A stretch of DNA of 64,000 nt from Lophius americanus. Taxonomy: Eukaryota; Chordata; Actinopteri; Lophiiformes; Lophiidae. The stretch covers positions 6,974,001-7,038,000 of the forward strand of contig JBBDHG010000008.1 of assembly GCA_037951165.1 (NCBI GenBank). Reading direction: 5' to 3'. Both the position numbers and the translations under genes were made by a program. The notes beneath the pieces were generated by a model. It had not been told where the DNA came from, ran no database searches, and was given only the letters and a program-made list of their open reading frames with translations. The stretch's first letter is position 1, and every line of letters begins with the position of its first letter. Shown one piece after another: positions 1 through 10,689 of the stretch.

Positions 1-1490
1 CTTTTGCTGCAGGCACCATATCTATGATCAACAGAAACAATCAGGCATACAGTCTTTTTTGGATGGCGTTGATGTTGAAAGCTAAAGCGCCTGTTTGTGA
101 CCTGGCATATATAAATACAACATTCCGTGCAGTCGTTTCTGAAGATCCATGTTAATGGAGGTTGTTTGCATAACGTTGTTGTATGAATGCAGAACCTTTC
201 AAGACGTAAAGAAAAAAAACCTGTTTTTAGCTAAAACTGGGTCATGTAAATTCATGGGATTCTGCAAGAGACTGAGACTGGACTGTCCTCATCCTAGTAA
301 ACAAGCATTCCAACTAAAAAACATGCAAAGGAAGGCATCCATGACCGGATTGTGCAGGTCTCCAACAAGTGGTCCATGTCAGTGCAGGCAAAACAATGTT
401 TGTTGTAAAAATCTTTGTTTGCATTCTGGATCAAAGTCAAGGCTGAGATACCCATGAAAGCAGTAAAATGTTCCATTTACGAAAGGTGTTGCCGTCTCCA
501 ATCACCTGTTGATGGAACTGTTGTGTTGCAGTGAAACAAACTCAGGGCTACATGATTAAAACCCCAATTTACAGGTCTGCAAGAATACTGTCAATATCGA
601 AAATGTCCACAGTGTAAAAAAAGTGAGGAAGCATTCTTCAAAACTATCAAAACAATGTGCTTAACGGTCCCTTCCCACACTGCAAAAACAAATCTTAATA
701 AAGTGAAAGGCATTGTTTCTGGGATATTAGTCTTATTTTTGCCTATAAAGGCCAACCATATAAACTGGGAATATTGAGTTAGATTTCATCATGAACAAGG
801 TACAAGAGACGTTTGCATAATGTTGGAGCAGAGAAACAAGATTGTTAGCTTTATTTTACGATTAAGACGACTTTAACAAAGAATCTCATGAAACGATACT
901 GAGCAGACACACACTGACACACAGAATGAAATATGAATGGCCATACAGAGACATGCCAAATATTGAAAATAATGTTAGAAATGACCCTTGATTTGTTAAA
1001 ATATACTATGATGCAGCTATGTTGCTCCTTTACCCATGCTGTGTAGGTTCATGGGGGATGGAGCCTATCCCAGCTGACATAGGGCAAGTGGCAGTGTACA
1101 CTGGACAAGTCCAGTTTACCACAAGCCAACGCTTAGAGGCCGACAACAGAGAGATAGCTAGGATAGCCTCCAGATCTCCAGATCCCGTGCAACCCTGCAG
1201 GATAAGTGGTCACTGAAAATAGGTGAATATTTGATAATATATAATAATATAACAATAATAGCTTATTCCATTTGCAGATCCTTTGGGTCAATTGACAAGA
1301 CAGTTTGGTTATATTTAGAACAATTAGCTCCATTTGAGTTTGGCTGTTTTTGCAGATCACCCTCTCTGCCTCCTGGGAGCCCAAAGACACAAACTTAAAT
1401 TGACTGTTTAAAATCATCAACTCATACACTGTACAAATTCTCACCCACAACATTGTCAGAGTGGATTCTGATACCCACTAAAAGTGATGG
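1..1490. other. No gene seen
   Basis: AT-rich sequence with short unsupported open frames. At 1050-1210 is a dispersed-repeat fragment (GGAGCCTATCCCAGCTGACA and CCTGCAGGATAAGTGG). Nothing else is recognised. Confidence 0.6.
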
Positions 1491-1494
1491 ACAT

Positions 1495-2146
1495 TAGCTG
1501 GGTTTACATGGGACACTCTTTACCTTTCTGAATTAAACCTTTTCGAATTGTAATGTCCGTTGCCTGTTTACATGACCTGTGATCTTTTCCGACCCGTTGT
1601 TTACATGCATCGACTCACCTAATCGGAAATGCTTTCTGACATGATGAGACGATCCACACTCACCTTATCATCATAAGGTGGCGATAATGCTTCCGTGAGT
1701 TGGGTGCAAACCGCCAACAAGCTCACAGAAGAAGAATACGACAAAGAAGGTATGCGCAGAAGTGACTTTTCGGCCGTCTGACCCTCCAATGATGTTCAAC
1801 TATTTGAAAGTTGCAATGAATAAATGAGTCTCCGATGCAGACCGGCACTGTTTTTAAAGTCGCCATATTTAAAATGCGTTGCGGCGCCGAAAAACTTGGC
1901 GGAGCATTACGTCATGACGTTGGGCATGTACAGATATAACTCAATCAGAAAGCTTTCCGATACAGGGTTTACATGCAGCGACTGGCTATCGGAAAGGCTT
2001 TTGACTTCCAACTTGCAAAGGAATTAAATCTGATTAGAGAAGGTTCTCTCCATTCGGAAAGGGGTGTTTATACGCAGCATTTTCTTTACGATTAGACGTC
2101 TTTTCCGAATCTAATCAGAATTAGGCTGTCCATGTAAACCCAGCTA
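1495..2146. mobile_element. Non-autonomous Harbinger-like element, copy A (652 bp, intact ends)
   Basis: The ends are inverted repeats. TAGCTGGGTTTACATGG on the left is matched by its reverse complement CCATGTAAACCCAGCTA on the right. The target duplication may be only TA. There is no coding capacity. The interior shares long blocks with copies at 21483, 30408 and 48911, such as the stretch around CGATCCACACT and GGTGGCGATAATGC. The link to a HARBI1-like transposase comes from copy D. Confidence 0.8.
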
Positions 2147-2379
2147 TTGTCTGGAAAAAAGTGGATTCTAACTTTGAATAACCCAAATTTTAAGAGCAGT
2201 ATATCACACTGGTTATCCTGACAAAGGTAAATGTTTTTGTTTTTGGATGTGCCAGATCTTTCTTCAGTGGAACAAAGTTAAAACTGAGTTGGTAGGTTTT
2301 GGAGATAGAGAGTTAAGATTAAAGGTTAGCTCTCACTTTCAATCTGTAATAATAAAAGGTCAGAGTAAGCCAGAAATTT

Positions 2380-3216
2380 TGAGTAATCATGGACTCTGAC
2401 CTGAGTTTCAACAGCCATATTAGGACCATTACAGAGACCGCCTACTATGACATGAAGAATATAGTAATAATTGATGTCTCAGCAGGATTTGGAAAAACTA
2501 GTCAATGCACTTATCTTTATCCGACTTGACTACCTTGTCTTAACTGGTCTTCCTAAGTAAGTAATTGAGCAGACACCAGCAGCGGATTCAGAACGCTGCT
2601 GCCAGAGTCCTCACCAGGAAAGTGGATCATATCAGTCCAATGTTGAGGTCTTTACACTGGCTTCCTGTCTCTAAGAGAATTGATTTCAAAATCTTGCTAA
2701 AAGGCACTTAACAGCTTATGACCAAAACACATTTAGGATCTTATTCCATGGTATGAGCCATCCAGACCTATCAGGTCATCTGGATCAGGTCTGTTCAATG
2801 TCCCTAGAGTCAGATCTAAACATGGAGAAGCAGCGTTCATTATTTATGCACCAAATATTTGGAACAGGCTCCCAGAAATCTGGGAGCAACTCTCAGGTCT
2901 TTAAATAAAAGCTTAAAACGATCTTATCTGATTTGCTGTCCTATAAAATACTGTTAAGGTAAACGATAAATTATGTCAGAGGTCAATGGGGCTTAGACAG
3001 TTGATTTTCTTGTATTATAGCTTTAATTGTTTTTAATTGTTCTTTTTAGCTTGTTTTTTTAAATTTCTTTTAATCTTTCAAATGTTTTATAATTGCTTTT
3101 AACACTGTCTTAATGTTGTTTTGCACTTTATAGCAATGCTCTTGAATGTTTGTGTAAAGCGCTTTGAAAAGCCCTGTTACTGAAATGTGCTATATAGATA
3201 GAGTTGCCTTGCCTTG
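2380..3216 (+). mobile_element. LINE 3' fragment (L2-like)
   Basis: Translations with many stops resemble the C-terminal part of fish L2-clade reverse transcriptases: a QNAAARVLT-like stretch, then LHWLPV-like, YxxPSRxxRSS and FxIYAPxIWNRLPE. The 3' UTR ends in the AAAGCGCTTTG and TGCTATATAGA motif and short GCCTT repeats, typical of these elements. It is 5'-truncated and heavily decayed. Confidence 0.7.
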
Positions 3217-3658
3217 TTTTATTAAAGATCAATGGAAATGTGAGAGGTAGAACAAGATGACAAAAGTAACAGGGCTGTAAAATTTGTTCTAATTACCAAA
3301 CAGATGCTCGTTGCCTGAAGGTTATCCGATATTGGACTCCTAAACCGCTTATGAGTGAAGGTGGATTTGTTCATTGTATCTGTTCAGTGTGTTTCGGGAA
3401 GAAAAACATAAACATAACCAGTGCGCAATGAATAATGTGACAGAGTGGGCCAAGCAGCCCAAGAAATGAGGGCCGCATTTGTGTGAGTGTAAGAAAAGGG
3501 ACTGTCCTTTTCCTCTGGTCATAGCATTTGAAATTCCTTCAACTTTTGGTAAGACGGGGAAGAGTCATCGTGGTTGCTGCGTCTGCAGATCCTCCATCTT
3601 TAAAAAATGATTCAAAAACTGTCATCATGTGATCATTTTCAGTGGCTCAGTTCAGGGC

Positions 3659-3972
3659 AAAGGTGGCTCAGTTGGTAGAGCATTTATCCACTATGCTGAA
3701 GGTCCGTGGTTCAATCCCCAGCCACTACACTCAACATATCAAAGTTTCTTTGAGCAAAATACTGGAACCCAAGTTGCTCCCAATGGTTGTTCCATTGGTG
3801 TGTGCATGATGGTATGAATGGTTACTTTTCCTTATGAGCATGTTGTGTCTTGCATGGCAGCCTCTATCAACACTGTATGAATGTTTGTGTGAATGGGTGA
3901 ATGCTGACTCATGTTGTAAAAGCACTTTGGGTGGTCACGCATACTATAAAAGCGCTTTATATGTACAGTTGC
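3659..3972 (+). mobile_element. tRNA-derived SINE, copy 1
   Basis: The head has pol III promoter boxes: A box TGGCTCAGTTGG (3664-3675) and B box GGTTCAATCCC (3708-3718), 32 bases apart as in a tRNA. The body continues for about 240 bases to a tail with AAAGCGCTTTATATG. The same body occurs reversed at 14464-14752, which shows it is a dispersed family and not a tRNA gene. Confidence 0.85.
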
Positions 3973-4210
3973 TTCACCATTTTTTAATGATATACCTTCA
4001 TAGACTTCAGTGCAGGTAAGAACTGCATTCCAAATCTATTTATTCTATAAACATGACTATCACCGACACACTTCAGTGGGAACCCCTCCACCTGTCGACA
4101 TCTCATCTCTCCTCCTGCATGATACCTGGCTGGCAGTCTTTCTGGGCTTCGGACGTGGCTGCTGTTGTCGGACAACACTCTACTCCATCCAGTGAAACCC
4201 CGGCGGCTGT

Positions 4211-4510
4211 AACCCGACTCGACCCAGTCTGCCTCCCAACCTCCTCTGGCATGTTCACAAATGGTATATGTCAAACATTTCCACCGAGCCGAGTCCTCAT
4301 CTTCCTGTGGTTCCTCCTCCGGCATGTTTGCCACCTCGTTGGGTCCCATGCTTGTCAGCGGCAACTTGGAAGCACAAAATATTCCCTCCAGAATGAGGAG
4401 GGATAACCATGGGATGCTGAAGGAAGCTGGAGGTGATCCCCAGAAACCAGTGTCTTCCCTTCAGCTAGTCAAACCATTCATCCTGGGCCCGGAGTTCAAT
4501 GTAGACGCAG
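4211..4510 (+). other. Possible orphan exon or retroelement fragment, unidentified
   Basis: After a stop at 4210 the frame is open for 100 codons to a consensus-like donor, GCAG|GTAAAT at 4510/4511. The sequence is more GC-rich than its surroundings, and the predicted peptide looks ordered (GDPQKPVSSLQLVKPF near the end). The opposite strand is also open over 3984-4364. I recognise neither reading. It could be an exon, a processed fragment or transposon-derived. Confidence 0.2.
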
Positions 4511-4617
4511 GTAAATGATCACCCAGAGTCCCTCTCTGGCAGCCCCAAGTCTTTCTGATGTGTCAGCAATTTTGAAAAATATTATTATATTTTTTTCAAA
4601 ATATTATTTTAAAATAG

Positions 4618-5165
4618 TCCAGGTAATGATGTGCAATAGTTGTCCACGTGTGGACTGCAATTGTTACCTGGATGCATATGTGCAATAGTTGTCCAGGTGC
4701 TGATGTGCAATATTTGATGAGGTACAGATTTGCAATAGTTGACAAGGCGCAAATGTGCAATAGTTGACCACGTGCGGTTGTGCAATAGTTCACCGGGTGC
4801 AGATGTGCAATAATTGTCAAGGTGCAGATGTGCAACAGCTGTCAAGGTGCTGATGTGCAATATTTGACAAGTTACAAATGTGCAATAGTTGACAAAGTAC
4901 AGATGTGCAGTAGTTAACTGGTGGCAGATGTGCAATAGTTGACAAGGGGCAGATGTTCAATAGTTGACCAGGTGCAGATGTGCAATAGTTGACTACTTGC
5001 GGTTGTGCAATAGTTGACCAGGTGCAGATGTGCAATAATTGTCAAGGCGCAGACGTGCAATAGTTGTCCAGGTGCTGATGTGCAGAAGTTGACGAAGTAC
5101 AGATGTACAGTAGTTGACCTCGTGCACATATGCAATATTTATTGTCCGGATACAGCTGTGCAGTG
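4618..5165. repeat. 25-bp minisatellite, about 20 copies
   Basis: Units resemble GTGCAATAGTTGACAAGGTGC followed by AGAT, with substitutions between units. A 25-bp period shifts frame every unit, yet the minus strand is open in several overlapping frames. The resulting peptides (NYCTSAPGQLLHIC-like) are artefacts of the array, not genes. Confidence 0.9.
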
Positions 5166-5289
5166 GTGCATTAAAGGAACACACATGGTGAGTAGTCAGT
5201 TGATGGTAATCAGATGCCCACATGGTGTATGTAGTGAGGTAGCAGATTCCGGTTTTCAGACTCAACACAGTCTTACATGGATTTTCATG

Positions 5290-5715
5290 GAAGTGTGACT
5301 GCAGTCGGGACAAAGGACCTGCGATACGGCTCTGTCTTACACTGAGGGTTTTGCAGTCTGCCGCTGAAGGAGCTACTCAGAGCTCCACGGTCTCATGTAG
5401 GGATGAGAGGTGTTGTCCAGGATGGATGTCAGATTGGTTAACATTCTACTCTCACCCTACTCTTCCACAGAGTCCAGTGGACAGTCCAGGACAAAGTTGG
5501 ACCTCCTGACTAGCCTGTTGAGTCTCTTCATGTCCCTCTCGGTGCTTCCTCCACCCCAGCAGACCACAGTGAAGACGGAGTCTGCAAAGTCCTGCAGACT
5601 CCGAAGGACCTCAATCCCCTCAGCATGTGGAGACGACCTCGGCCCTTGTACAGGACAACTGTGTTATCGGACCAGTCCAGTTTATTGTTGAGGGGAAACC
5701 CATGAATTTCTATGA
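5290..5715 (-). mobile_element. LINE reverse transcriptase C-terminal fragment
   Basis: Reading the minus strand gives PLNNKLDWSDNT, a LRGLRSFGVC-like stretch, then after frameshifts a LDSVE-like stretch, PSWTTPLIPT and SSSFSGRLQNPQCKTEPYRR. This order is found at the C-terminal end of fish non-LTR retrotransposon polyproteins. A related piece lies at 20090-20215. The clade is not resolved. Confidence 0.65.
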
Positions 5716-5719
5716 GTAA

Positions 5720-7850
5720 AGAAAGGAAGATGACAGCTTTAATAAAAATCAGGAGGAGTATCTCCGATTTCCTTGCAAAAATATGTGAAGCAGGGGTGGG
5801 ACTACTGACACTAATAGATGTTAGTTTGGTCGGATGCTTTGAGCTGAGATTGTTACTCTCCACTTAGATAGATGAAATAATGGGACACTTACTCTCCCCC
5901 TCCCTGCACACAGTTGAATAAATAAATTGTATTTCCTGACTGAACATTCTTCTTGGGGTGAGTCTTCTCTCAGAGGTAAAATTGAATCTCTGTTTGGGCA
6001 ACAATCTGCTGTTCCTTGGCAATGAGTTTGATGATGTGTCTGAAAAAAATTATTAAAGGAGCATTGTTAGGCCTTTATGGACGCATATGCTCTACGTAAT
6101 GTTAATTTGAAAATTACTGCTGCAAAATCACTTTCACTTGAGGTATGATATATATATATATATTACAATGATTGAAATGCAATAATTTGACATTTTCTTC
6201 AGTGGCTAGTGGTCGACAAGGTCTTCCCTTTGCTTATTTTGTCTTATTTTGTGTGTGTGAAAAAAAGATTAAATGGGATTTGGAACCGATAAATAATTTT
6301 ACATCTGGCCTAAGCATTGAACACTGTGTCCTTGTAGACGTACAATTTGGTTTTCATTTTAAGGTTTCATCTTCCATCCTGCTGTCTCTCACTAATTGGT
6401 CCCGTGAAAACACACAGAATAAAAAGCCCCTCACCCCCCACCACCATTCAGAAGAGATATGTAACACGACCCTGCCGTATTATTATTATTAAACCTGCTT
6501 GTTAGAGCCTGGCCTCTGTGGTGCCACCTTCAAACCAGCTCCATTGTGTGGACGCTCCAAGGCTGAGATTATGTGGTCGGGTTAAAAAGACCCCGACCCG
6601 GCCCTCCAATCTCTCTGGCTTTAAATGGGTTCTATACAACGACGGGAAATGGTTTTACACATTAGGGAGCAGCTCAGTGAGCTGGTCAGGTTGCTGTAGT
6701 CACCTGGAGCCGCTGCCACCCAGCAGGACCCACTCTTTCATCCTTTGTGGAACAGAGCAGGAAGGGGAGGGGCATTCATTTCACCATGCAGCTGGTACAG
6801 ACGCCAAATACCCCCCGCACATCCAGAACAACATGTCCGGGACACGCCTTCAGGTCTTCATCCTGTCCCGACTTCACCTCAAACACCTCAGACTCATTAT
6901 CAATAATATTATGCAACTCAGGAATTATTCAGAGCCATTAGAAGATGTCATGTCATCTAATTAATAGCTAATCAGCGTAAGGAAAAAGCATGAAATACTC
7001 ACATCCTTCCCTACATATACATTTTTACATTCTAGTCTAGTTTACATTACATTCTAATCAAATCAAGAAATTTTGCCTTTTACTGAAAAGGGAACATTTT
7101 CAGTATTTCAAGTATATTTTGCTAAATTCTGCAAATACCAATTAGAGAACTGTGGCTAAATGTTTTTCAGCTAAAGTTAGCTGAAAAAGTTTTGGAACTA
7201 TATGCCCCAGAAACCCTCATCCGATACAACTTCAGTACCTGTTTGTTGAGTGTAGAGAAGTTTTTCCTAAAAATTCAATTGTCATGGTTGATTCCATCTT
7301 TTCTAATATGTCTTTAAATTCCCAAATTACAATAAAACGTTTATTCATTGAGTCCAACGTCTCAGACATCCTTCAAACATTTTTTTTTTTTACAAATTTG
7401 GAAAAAGATCAAATCAGTAGACATGTTAAAAGGCATATCTTCATGTGTGTGATGTGTGTTCCACGTTTCAAAAAAAGATTCAGACAAGTTTTATTGATAT
7501 ACTTCATTAATGAACCCTGACCTCACCTGAGACTAACTTCAATTTCTACGGCATTATTTTGATCAGCATGTCTGTCCATCTTTCTGTCATGTGATTAGTG
7601 TTTCTTTTTTTTAACATAGTTTAGACACCCTTTTACACACATCAGGACACACAAAATTAATATTTGCAATTTGATATCTTCAGAATTAAAAGAAAAAAGT
7701 TTTTTCCCCAAAAATGGTGAAAACAGTTAGTCAGTCAGACTTTTGTTTCCGGTTCAAAACTGAACTCTTTATCACAGACACGTCTCATGAACTGAAGGGG
7801 GGATATTTTGCATATATATTTTGAAAATCTGTTTTCACCTTTTTCAAAGA
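5720..7850. other. No gene seen
   Basis: AT-rich sequence. A GC-richer stretch at 6500-6850 has overlapping open frames (6518-6964 and 6747-6941) without any recognisable domain or splice bounds. A conserved noncoding element or old exon cannot be excluded. Confidence 0.5.
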
Positions 7851-7859
7851 TTATTATAT

Positions 7860-8600
7860 CCCTGAAAAGTTGAGGATATCATGGAATAATTATGCAGTAG
7901 CCGCAGTCGCAGCTTAGTCTTCTTCACCTGCCGCAGATCCTTCATGTTGATGAGGGGAAAGGTTGGTTGTGTATTTCCAACACTGGGGGGAGTTTAATCT
8001 CCAAACGTTTTTGGGACATAATTTCAAAACTGTTGGTCCGATTTAGTCCAAATTTGGTGTATATGAATCGACTGGAGGACATCTATCTTGTAAATATTAT
8101 ATTTTACTCTAGCCGTTCATATTGTACTCAGGGGGAACTTCTTCTTTTTTTTTGCGAGAAACAATGTTCTCCGGACAGAACTCATAAACTGTTTCATTGA
8201 TTATTTTCAAATTTTATACCTCCACATAGTGCGAGGAAGAGCTGGATTGATTTTGGGAAGGGTCGGTTGAATATTTCGGACATTAGGGTGAGATTTGTCC
8301 CGGGCCATAGTTTCTCAACCACTGATAAATTAAGTCCACATTTGGAGAATAGGAATGGACTTCAGGAGATCTATCTTGCATACATCATGTTTTACTCAAA
8401 TTTTACTCTAATAGTTCATATTTTACTCACTAGGGGAAACTTTCTTCTATAAAACACAGTTTTTTGACATCAATTCTCAACCATTGGCGAAATTTAGTAC
8501 AGATGTGGTGCACATGATTCGACTCAAAGAGATATATAATATATATATCATAATTTACTCTAATACTTCATATTTTCCTCACTTTGTGATGCAAGGCCTT
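7860..8600 (+). repeat. Unclassified dispersed repeat, about three diverged tandem units
   Basis: Units of about 200-250 bases carry the same ordered blocks: ATAATTTC plus CTCAACC, TTAGTCCAAATTTGGTG, CATGAATCGACT, ATCTATCTTGCATA and TTTTACTCTAATAGTTCATA. The same blocks recur at 16855-16990 and, inverted, at 22660-23170 and 63880-63970. No coding content or terminal repeats were identified. Confidence 0.65.
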
Positions 8601-9019
8601 GATTTGACATGGTCCTGATTAAAACTGTTTTTTCATGAAGCAGAAACTATCTAATAGTTTCTCCTGATGTAAAACTAAAATGTCTTTCTGACTCTTATTC
8701 CGTTGTGTTGTGTTTTCATGTGTTGAGGTCGATATTGTATTCTGCTCACATTTATGATAAATATAAAACATGCTGTCATTAGGAAAATTACCTCTACAAA
8801 GGTGGAAAACAATGGTTCCTACTATGAATTTGCTGGTTGCACACGTGCGTCCAACAGAGGGGTGGAACAGTATTGTATAAGAGCAATTCAAATCCACATT
8901 TTGAACTGAGAACCGGGGTCTTTCCTTGTGGAGTTTGCATTTTCGCTCCATGTTTGTATGGGTTGGCTCTTGATCCTTCACCTTCTCTCACGTTCCACAA
9001 TCACACACTATAAGAGTTC

Positions 9020-9770
9020 TTCCTTTTCTTCTTCTGGCTGCTCCCTTTAGGGGTCGCCACCGTGGATCATCTGTTTTCATCATACCCTGTCCTCTGCATC
9101 TCCTCTGTCATGCCAGAGTTTAAAGTGTCCAAACTATGTCAATCTGGCCTTTCTTACTTTGACTTCAAATCATCCCACCTCGGGTGTCCCTCTGATTTAG
9201 GGTTTTCTAATCCTGTCCATTATCGCCACTCTGATGTCACTACCATCTTGTAAACCCTTAAACTTCAATCTTACTGCTATTCTTCTGTCACAGATAACCC
9301 TGCCTTCCTTCGCTTCTTCACATTTTTTCCACCCTTACCGTTGTTCTGAACAATTGATCCCAAGTACTTAAACTCATGTTTTCTCTACTCCCTCCTTGCA
9401 TCATCACCATTCCACCTGACTCCCTTTCATTCTGTATTTCTGCAACTGACTTTCATTCCCCCTCTCCTCAGCGCATTCCTCCAACTCTCCAGGTTTTCTT
9501 CCCCCTGCTCTAACTACATATCACAATGTCATCCGCGAACACCAAAGCCTACGGAGACTCCTGTCTGACTTCATCTGTCTACCTATCCATCACCATAGCG
9601 ACATGAATGGACCCAGAGCTGATCGTTGATGCAGTCAGACCTCCACCTTGAACCCATTCCTCATTCCTACTGCACACCTCACCGCTGTCAGACTAGTCTC
9701 ATACATATCCTGTACCAATCTAACATACTCAATCTGTTGCCCTCACCTTCTATTTTATCTCCATCAATTC
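9020..9770 (-). mobile_element. RTE-like LINE reverse transcriptase fragment
   Basis: The minus strand reads GFKVEVGLHQRSALGPF, a MDRxTDEVRQESP-like stretch and VFADDIVICS, with FADD as the reverse transcriptase active site. Frameshifts follow. The element ends with GGGGTCGCCAC-type sequence beside a run of CTTCTT. The plus-strand copy at 41255-42262 is the same family in opposite orientation. Confidence 0.75.
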
Positions 9771-10130
9771 AGTCCTCCTTTTACTTATTTCCTCTTCCTC
9801 TTTTTGATATCCTATTTCTATATATTCTTCTTTGTCTTCAACTTCAATCCATCTTTTCTACTCCACCATGATTTTCTTCTACTTGTCTTTTTGCTCTTCT
9901 TCTCTTTCACCTCCTCCCCCTCCCTCTTCTTCTTTATGTTCTTTTTCATCTCCCTTACCATATATTTCTCCATCTCCTTTCCTTATCATCATCCTCACCG
10001 AGGAGGAGGATTTAACAAGCCCCATGCCTCTCTCTCCTGACTCAGTGGGTGACACCATCCTTCCACCGATCATCACTTCTTCCTCTCCTCTCTCTCCTCA
10101 TCCCCCTCTCCTTGTAACAGTCAGTTAAAA
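9771..10130. repeat. Polypyrimidine tract
   Basis: The plus strand is almost pure C/T over long stretches, giving long open frames rich in Ser, Pro, Phe and Leu. There is no coding signal beyond composition. Confidence 0.7.
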
Positions 10131-10189
10131 CCTTCTCAGTGAGGAGTTAACAAGCTCTCTCCTCTCTTCCCTCTGAATGAGTTACTCTG

Positions 10190-10500
10190 TTGGGTGGAGT
10201 GCTCCCTCTTTATCCTCCATCCCTCCCCTGATCACTGGAGTGTGATGTCAGCTGGACGCCAAAGCTCGGATTGTGTGGGACAGTTTTTTTTATTGGATAA
10301 GTGGATCGGCTTCCTTTGTGCCTTTGAGCATGTGTTGGCCTCTGAGGTGCTGCGTTCAGGGGGCAGGGATAAAAGAGTGCCGCCTTATTCAGACGAGCTG
10401 TTGATCTACCAGCTCATTGTCCATCTCCTCCACACCTCGGCCGAGCAAGATAAACAAATGGCAAACAAAAGGTTGAGCTTCTGAGCTGAACCACCGCCAC
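10190..10500. other. Non-repetitive GC-richer stretch, possible conserved noncoding DNA
   Basis: The stretch is balanced in composition, contains no repeat I recognise, and has a short open frame (10194-10484) with no family resemblance. It stands out from the flanking low-complexity DNA. A regulatory role is only a guess. Confidence 0.25.
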
Positions 10501-10601
10501 AGGGGGATGTTTCTGAAACGTGACCACTGTCCCCCAAAGTCTCCCACAACATACCCCACTACCTCATACAACCACTAGTTTCCCATTTGGGGATTAATAA
10601 C

Positions 10602-10603
<2 letters not shown>

Positions 10604-10650
<47 letters not shown>

Positions 10651-10687
10651 CATCCATCCATCCATCTCTCTCTCTCTCGCTCTCTCC
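10604..10687. repeat. (TC)n and (CATC)n microsatellite
   Basis: A pure TC run (about 10604-10646) is followed by five CATC units and another TC run. Confidence 0.95.
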
Positions 10688-10689
10688 CA

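Noticed and set aside
3662..3735. tRNA gene
   Set aside because: A and B boxes are present but the sequence continues into a body shared with an inverted copy at 14464. It is the head of a SINE.
4596..5165. Regularly repeated units resembling a CRISPR array
   Set aside because: Units are contiguous and diverged with no unique spacers, and the genome is clearly vertebrate. It is a minisatellite.
6518..6964. 148-codon open frame
   Set aside because: No recognisable domain, a second overlapping frame is also open, and the peptide has no ordered pattern. Kept only as a possible conserved stretch.
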